Shown here: in pieces, positions 44,625-48,278 of the stretch
Layout of the letters: each line of letters starts with the position of its first letter
How positions within the stretch are numbered: the first letter of the stretch is position 1
Origin: Acidithiobacillus marinus
GTDB taxonomy: Bacteria > Pseudomonadota > Gammaproteobacteria > Acidithiobacillales > Acidithiobacillaceae
Length of the DNA stretch: 48,278 bases
Direction of reading: 5' to 3'
Assembly: GCF_002847505.1 (NCBI RefSeq)
Contig: NZ_MXAV01000046.1
Location: forward strand, 1-48,278
Program-made: the position numbers and the translations under genes
The notes under the pieces: generated by a model
Told to the model about the DNA's origin: nothing
The model's database searches: none
The model's input: only the letters and a program-made list of their open reading frames with translations

Positions 44625-44733
44625 CACCATTGCTTGGATATGCGCCCATATAAAATGATGCTGCGGCATTTTCGCCTTGTGCGTTCCGAAGCTGCCAATG
44701 CTGGGTTCATACAGACTGGAAGAGTTAGCGATC

Positions 44734-45222
44734 ATGAACGATATTGCCGCCGAGTACATGCAACTCGCCCTGCTAGAGGGGCGAAAGGCCTTGCCTGCTT
44801 GCCTCCCCAATCCTCCCGTCGGGTGTGTTCTTGTTTTAGAGAACTCAGGGGTCATTGCCAGGGGGTTTACTCAGCCGCCGGGGCAACATCACGCTGAGGC
44901 TATGGCGCTTTCCCAAGTGTCCGGAGACTTGTCCAAGGTCATCGCCTTTGTCACGCTTGAGCCGTGTTCTTTTCACGGCAGAACTCCGTCCTGTGCAAAA
45001 GAACTGGTTGCCCGTGGCATCAAGCGTGTCTACGTCGCCACCCTCGACCCCGACCCAAGAAATTCCGGTGCGGGAATTCAAATTCTCAAGGCGGGGGGAG
45101 TCGATGTGTCTGTTGGCCTCCTTGAGGAACAAGCGTTCAAAGACCTTGGTCCTTATTTGGCCAAGATCGCTAACCCTGCGGTGCAAGGGACGCTGTGCGA
45201 TAAAGTCGCGCAACGCCCCTGA
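44734..45222 (+). CDS. Stand-alone RibD-type cytidine/deoxycytidylate-like deaminase
   Basis: This 162-aa protein has the zinc deaminase motifs H53-A-E55 and P77-C78...C87 in EPCSFHGRTPSC, arranged as in the deaminase half of RibD (diaminohydroxyphosphoribosylaminopyrimidine deaminase), and LDPDPRNSGAGIQIL. The reductase domain that completes RibD is absent. Length and the clean stop suggest a complete single-domain protein. The ATG at 44734 was chosen by the motif start. No riboflavin genes are nearby. It could act in a specialised pyrimidine or pterin-like pathway, or as cargo of the accessory region. The downstream IS3 element starts 75 bases after its stop. Confidence 0.75.
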   Translation: MNDIAAEYMQLALLEGRKALPACLPNPPVGCVLVLENSGVIARGFTQPPGQHHAEAMALSQVSGDLSKVIAFVTLEPCSFHGRTPSCAKELVARGIKRVYVATLDPDPRNSGAGIQILKAGGVDVSVGLLEEQAFKDLGPYLAKIANPAVQGTLCDKVAQRP

Positions 45223-45357
45223 CCTCCACGTTATGCGCTGAAAACAGAGAAGTGATGGAACATTTCGTTAGTCCACGATACGACCACTCCAAGATAGTGA
45301 GGTACCCTGAATCTTGTGGACACTCCCGATTGAGTATAATGGATCTAGGAGGATTTT

Positions 45358-45669
45358 ATGGGAAAGAAAGTACAGAGCTATACGGCTGAGTTTCGGGCGG
45401 AAGCGGTCAAGTTGGTTTTGAGTCAGGGGCTCAGCTTACAGGAGGCGGCACAGCGCATATCCATACCGAATGGCACTCTGGCGGGATGGGTGGCCAACGC
45501 GCGTGGCGGAAAATCAGGAAGTGCCCCCGGGGCGCGTACGGTGGCCGAGCTGGAAGGAGAGAATCAGCGGCTCCGTAAGGAACTGGCGCAAATGCGTATG
45601 GAGCGGGATATCGTAAAAAAAGCCGCTGCGTACTTTGCCAGGGAATCGCTGCAAGGTACGCGCTCATGA
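45358..45669 (+). CDS. IS3-family transposase OrfA
   Basis: This 103-aa helix-turn-helix protein has YTAEFRAEAVKLVLSQG, a leucine-rich HTH (SLQEAAQRISIPNGTLAGWV) and a C-terminal coiled coil (LEGENQRLRKELAQMRMERDIVKK). AGGAGG lies just before its ATG. A slippery A-run (AAAAAAAG, 45615-45622) lies where IS3 elements shift -1 into orfB. The protein would bind the IS ends; alone it cannot transpose. Confidence 0.9.
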   Translation: MGKKVQSYTAEFRAEAVKLVLSQGLSLQEAAQRISIPNGTLAGWVANARGGKSGSAPGARTVAELEGENQRLRKELAQMRMERDIVKKAAAYFARESLQGTRS

Positions 45670-46225
45670 AGGCCTGGCGAAGCTAATATCCGATCAACGT
45701 CATGGCGAAGCTGTTGGCTGTCTCCCGCAGCGGCTTTTACGCTTGGTTGAAGCGACCGCTGTCCAAGCACCGACAGGAGGATGAGCGGCTGAAGGTCGCC
45801 ATTCGCGCCGCCCATGAAAAAACCCGGAGGACCTAGCCATGGGTGCCAGGATGACCCAGGAGTTGGCCATCAGCGCCCTGAACAGGGCGATACAGCATCG
45901 GCGCCCCGCTCCCGGATTGATCCACCACTCCGATCGCGGGAGTCAGTACTGCGCTAAGGCATATCGCACCATTCTCCAGGAAAACGGTTTGGTGGCTTCC
46001 ATGTCGAGAAAGGGCAATTGCTATGATAACGCCCCCATCGAGAGCTTCTGGGGCAGCCTGAAAAATGAAATGATCCACCACCAAAGCTTTGAGACCCGGG
46101 CGCAGGCGGAATCGGCTATTCGGGAATACATTGAGATTTTTTACAACCGCCAACGCCGGCATTCACGGATTGGCTATCTGGCCTCCGCCATGTTCGCACA
46201 GTCGTTCACACGGGTGGCCGCTTGA
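45666..46225 (+). pseudogene. IS3-family transposase OrfB, broken
   Basis: This is the -1 frame product of the IS. The N-terminal part (YPINVMAKLLAVSRSGFYAW) is preceded by an in-frame TAA at 45684 and ends in KTRR at 45830, with a TAG at 45834. The C-terminal part of the integrase core resumes in another frame at 45839 (GARMTQELAISALN, HHSDRGSQY, NAPIESFWG). The stretch holding the first catalytic Asp (VADITY region) is missing, roughly 95 residues by comparison with a full OrfB. The second Asp and the Glu remain. The protein cannot be active. Confidence 0.88.
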
Positions 46226-46260
46226 AACGGGACTGTCCACTATTGTCAGGACACCTCAAC

Positions 46261-46761
46261 TTTAACAAACCGATGGTGACAGACAAAGAGGAAGCGGGAG
46301 TGCTGATTGACCAGTGCGAATCCGGGTTCGAGCGGGAAGTGTTTTCCGTTCTTTCCTCTCGTGGGTATCGTGTTATTCCACAAGTGAAAACTGGCGCTTA
46401 CCGCATCGACATGGTCGTTGAGGGTGCAGGGGATAACCGCTTGGCAATTGAGTTGGATGGCGATGAATACCACGGTCCAGACCGATGGCAGCATGACATG
46501 AACCGTCAGCGCGTCTTGGAGCGGGCTGGCTGGGTATTCTGGCGCTGCTTTGCCTCCACGTGGTCACTTCGTAAGGATGATGTTTTGCAAGAACTACTGG
46601 CACGCCTTGCGGCAATGGGAATTGAGCCGATGGGAGCCATTGAACATGCGCCAAGCTTTGTAGAAAAACGGACTTGGAAATGCGCGCACGTGGAAGACGA
46701 TGGACAGGTAGTTGATGAAACGCAAGCTGCGTTGGAACTCGCAATTACAAGCGCAAAGTAG
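46261..46761 (+). pseudogene. C-terminal fragment of a helicase-nuclease (PDDEXK, Vsr/MTES_1575-like)
   Basis: Translated sequence from the IS right end (in-frame ATG 46273) gives about 163 residues whose first 100 form a Vsr-like restriction fold: ESGFEREVFSVLSSRGYRV, the acidic RIDMVVEG, AIELDGDEYHG and RQRVLERAGWVFWRCF. Such domains normally end long superfamily 1 (AAA_11/12, DUF4011-type) helicases thought to act in defence. The helicase part is not found on the other side of the IS, so deletion is likely. It could instead be a short stand-alone nuclease, since the fold is complete. Confidence 0.7.
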
Positions 46762-46866
46762 CCCCCGTTGTAAGCCTAGTTGTCACTATGGTGTACATAA
46801 AGCCCCAGAAGGCCGGTAAGCAATGCGTTATAAATTCCTCTAGCCTTGATATCCCGAATGTACTAA

Positions 46867-46889
46867 GGTGTAACACATATCACTACACC
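46867..46889. promoter_or_regulatory. Operator dyad of the toxin-antitoxin operon
   Basis: GGTGTA-N11-TACACC, a 23-bp inverted repeat 13 bases before the antitoxin ATG. An inner GTGTAACAC palindrome overlaps its left arm. RHH antitoxins autoregulate through such sites. Confidence 0.6.
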
Positions 46890-46902
46890 GAGGGTGGGTA
46901 TC

Positions 46903-47169
46903 ATGAGTGTTACGAGTGTTCGAATTGCTGACGACGTGGAAAAACCTCTGGAGCTTCTTTCCAAAAAGCTTGATAGGAGTAAAAATTATATAATAAATCA
47001 GGCTATTAAAGAATTTCTTGCGAGGCAGTCTCTGGAAGATTCAAGATGGCAGGACACCCTTGAAGCGCTTGAAACCATCAAGGCAGGTAAATCTATTGAT
47101 GAAGAGGGTGTGAATGCCTGGCTGAATAGCTGGGGCACCAATAATCGAAAATCGCCACCTAAATCATGA
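46903..47169 (+). CDS. Ribbon-helix-helix antitoxin
   Basis: This 88-aa protein has an N-terminal ribbon-helix-helix DNA-binding domain (SVTSVRIADDVEKPLELLSK, then NYIINQAIKEFL) and a C-terminal toxin-binding tail of about 35 residues. A GGG-rich site precedes the ATG at 46903. Its stop overlaps the toxin start (ATGA), the standard coupling for type II pairs. It is lower in GC than its chromosomal neighbours. It is predicted to neutralise the downstream RelE/ParE protein and repress the operon via the 46867-46889 dyad. Confidence 0.88.
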   Translation: MSVTSVRIADDVEKPLELLSKKLDRSKNYIINQAIKEFLARQSLEDSRWQDTLEALETIKAGKSIDEEGVNAWLNSWGTNNRKSPPKS

Positions 47170-47453
47170 AAATAAGGTATTCGCAAGAGTCAGTCGATGA
47201 TCTAAACAGAGTAGTGGAATTTGTAGAGGTTAAAAATCCGTTTGCAGCGCGTAGAATTGCGATAGATCTACAAGAAGGTATCGAGAAGCTGAGGCAATTT
47301 CCAAAAATTGGTCTACCCGTTTTGAAAGCATCCGATCCGGATCTTATTCGCGATCTTTATGTAAGCAACTACACAGTACGCTACCTTATCTCCGATGACA
47401 TAATCTATATATTAAGGATTTGGCACAACAAAGAAAATGAAAAGCATTTATAA
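47166..47453 (+). CDS. RelE/ParE-family toxin
   Basis: This 95-aa protein has the RelE/ParE fold: KIRYSQESVDDLNRVVEFVEVKNPFAARRI at the start, EGIEKLRQFPKIGLPV, then LYVSNYTVRYLI and the C-terminal ILRIWHNKENEK with the typical Arg/His. ParE types poison gyrase and RelE types cut mRNA on the ribosome; the sequence does not decide between them. The partner antitoxin is directly upstream and overlapping. Confidence 0.9.
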   Translation: MKIRYSQESVDDLNRVVEFVEVKNPFAARRIAIDLQEGIEKLRQFPKIGLPVLKASDPDLIRDLYVSNYTVRYLISDDIIYILRIWHNKENEKHL

Positions 47454-47497
47454 CCAAGCGCTTCACGCGGACAAATTACACGCTTCGCTCGTTGGTG
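47448..47497. other. attC-like imperfect palindrome after the toxin-antitoxin pair
   Basis: TATAACC ... AGCG ... CGCT ... GTTGG: AAC (47452-47454) can pair with GTT (47491-47493), and AGCG (47457-47460) with CGCT (47486-47489). Unpaired bases are unequal on the two sides, as in integron attC sites. GTTGGTG fails the GTTRRRY consensus, so the match is weak. Confidence 0.2.
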
Positions 47498-47525
47498 TAA
47501 TCATCAACACCGCCCCCAGCCACTG

Positions 47526-48278
47526 TCAGGTCCCTCCCCCGCCCTCGCTCCATATCTCTGCCTGGGCTCGAGAAACCAACGGTGCCGCGAAGCGACAAAT
47601 ATGCTTTTCACCTTTAGGGGTCGGTACTTTCAGTAAAGTGCCTGAGTCAATATCTTCGGGATTGCGCAGTTGATTGATATTCATCAGATGCGCGACTGAA
47701 CTATGATACTGTCGGGCGATTTCTGCGAGATTTTCACCGGGTTTGATGGTAATACGCATGATTGGACCATGCTGACAGGCGGGCGCTACATCCAGTTCCT
47801 GCAAAGCATGGCGCATGGTCACCCGAAATACGGGCGCCGCTTCAATCCCTCCAAAATTCCACTTGAAATGACTGCCGCGCAGGGAAACGGCCATGACCAG
47901 TTGGGGATGATTACCGGGAGCGAAGCCCACAAAGGTGGCATTGGTGTTATGCCCGTAAAAACCGCCGTGACCATTGGCCATATTGGCCGTGCCGGTTTTG
48001 CCCGCCACATGATAGCCATCAATGGCCGCCAGAACCCCCGTACCTCCCGGTTCAGCCACACTCTGTAACCAGACCCGAAGCTTTCTCGCCACCCAGGCTG
48101 GCATGATTCTGGTGGCTACCGGTGCCTGCCCCATCACCAATTCTGGCCGCATATGGTAACCGCCATTAGCAAATGCAGCATAAGCATCAGCCAGTTGCAG
48201 GGTGGTGACGCTGATGCCGTAACCCAGGGCAATAGTGGCGTGGCGGGCCAGACTCCAGCTCCGCCAGTTAGGCAATAC
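47526..48278 (-). CDS. C-terminal part of a FtsI/PBP2-type peptidoglycan transpeptidase with a LysM domain
   Basis: The frame is open to the window edge, so the start is outside. The visible part carries the end of a class B penicillin-binding transpeptidase domain: ALGYGISVTTLQLADAYAAF, the catalytic KTGT triad in HVAGKTGTANM, TNATFVGFAPG and EAAPVFRVTM. After the usual end comes a LysM peptidoglycan-binding motif (MRITIKPGENLAEIARQY ... GTLLKVP). FtsI and PBP2 normally have no LysM. The last 29 residues (KGEKHICRFAAPLVSRAQ...) look unstructured and may be read-through after an accessory-region junction. A dcw-cluster neighbour such as murE is not seen downstream. Confidence 0.82.
   Translation of the reverse strand, partial: VLPNWRSWSLARHATIALGYGISVTTLQLADAYAAFANGGYHMRPELVMGQAPVATRIMPAWVARKLRVWLQSVAEPGGTGVLAAIDGYHVAGKTGTANMANGHGGFYGHNTNATFVGFAPGNHPQLVMAVSLRGSHFKWNFGGIEAAPVFRVTMRHALQELDVAPACQHGPIMRITIKPGENLAEIARQYHSSVAHLMNINQLRNPEDIDSGTLLKVPTPKGEKHICRFAAPLVSRAQAEIWSEGGGGT

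Larger units (their letters stand above)
45298..46258 (+). mobile_element. Degenerate IS3-family insertion sequence
   Basis: The ends are imperfect inverted repeats of about 30 bp beginning TGAGGT. The left is TGAGGTACCCTGA... with GTGGACACTCCCG; the right, read inwards, is TGAGGTGTCCTGA... with GTGGACAGTCCCG. OrfA is intact; orfB has a nonsense codon and an internal deletion, so the copy is about 961 bp and dead on its own. No clear target duplication flanks it (TAG left, ACT right), which hints at rearrangement after insertion. It separates the deaminase gene from a nuclease-domain fragment. Confidence 0.88.

Noticed and set aside
45231..45237. GTTATGC resembling an integron core site after the RibD-type gene
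   Set aside because: There is no palindrome or RYYYAAC partner in the eight bases after the gene, so it is not a usable attC.

Overview
The window looks like the replication-terminus region of a Gram-negative, moderate-GC proteobacterial chromosome. LPS genes (hldD, lpxH), a c-type cytochrome lipoprotein, FolE2, SpeA and an MEP-pathway operon fit the Acidithiobacillus group best. That genus call is inference from overall protein character and could not be checked. The best positional clue is a 28-bp dif-like XerCD site at 3783-3810 that matches the E. coli dif (reverse complement) at 24 of 28 positions. FtsK-guide-like octamers (GGGNAGGG) point towards it: one to its left points right, and eight of the nine seen to its right point left.

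Region 1-3782 is the right end of an integrated filamentous phage (inovirus). It holds the tail of a minor-coat-type gene, a Zot/pI assembly ATPase and a strong terminator, then an apparently acquired surface-modification block (small membrane protein, overlapping lipoprotein, glycosyltransferase). A T-rich membrane-anchored gene, a hairpin-rich noncoding stretch and a reverse-strand regulator with a dyad operator follow, up to the dif site.

Region 3810-44624 is mostly ordinary chromosome. In order it holds DUF3293; an AmpG-like permease; a heme lipoprotein with a heme-less Ser-rich paralogue; a fatty-acid desaturase; two sugar epimerases (GlcA epimerase type, hldD); a KefB/C-type antiporter; acs; the leftward run xseB-ispA-dxs-folE2-aroC-MFS-clpB with a sigma-32 promoter directly before clpB; a fosmidomycin-resistance-type exporter; a TonB-like protein; a 57-aa membrane peptide and DUF3429; thioredoxin; xseA-ppiB-lpxH; a P2-type ATPase with altered ion-site residues; membrane proteins and a TSUP exporter; a cluster of four small, mostly membrane ORFs (34.0-35.3 kb); leuA divergent from an Lrp-type regulator; a PfkB kinase; an FAH hydrolase; speA-glbO; bcp-phoH; and a Fur-family regulator.

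Region 44625-47525 is accessory. It has a stand-alone RibD-type deaminase, a degenerate IS3 element with both ends but a gutted orfB, the C-terminal nuclease domain of what was probably a large helicase, and a RHH/RelE-ParE toxin-antitoxin pair with a dyad operator. The window closes with the C-terminal part of a FtsI/PBP-type transpeptidase (reverse strand) that carries a C-terminal LysM domain.

No tRNA, rRNA or CRISPR array was seen. No stretch longer than 300 bases lacks a gene.
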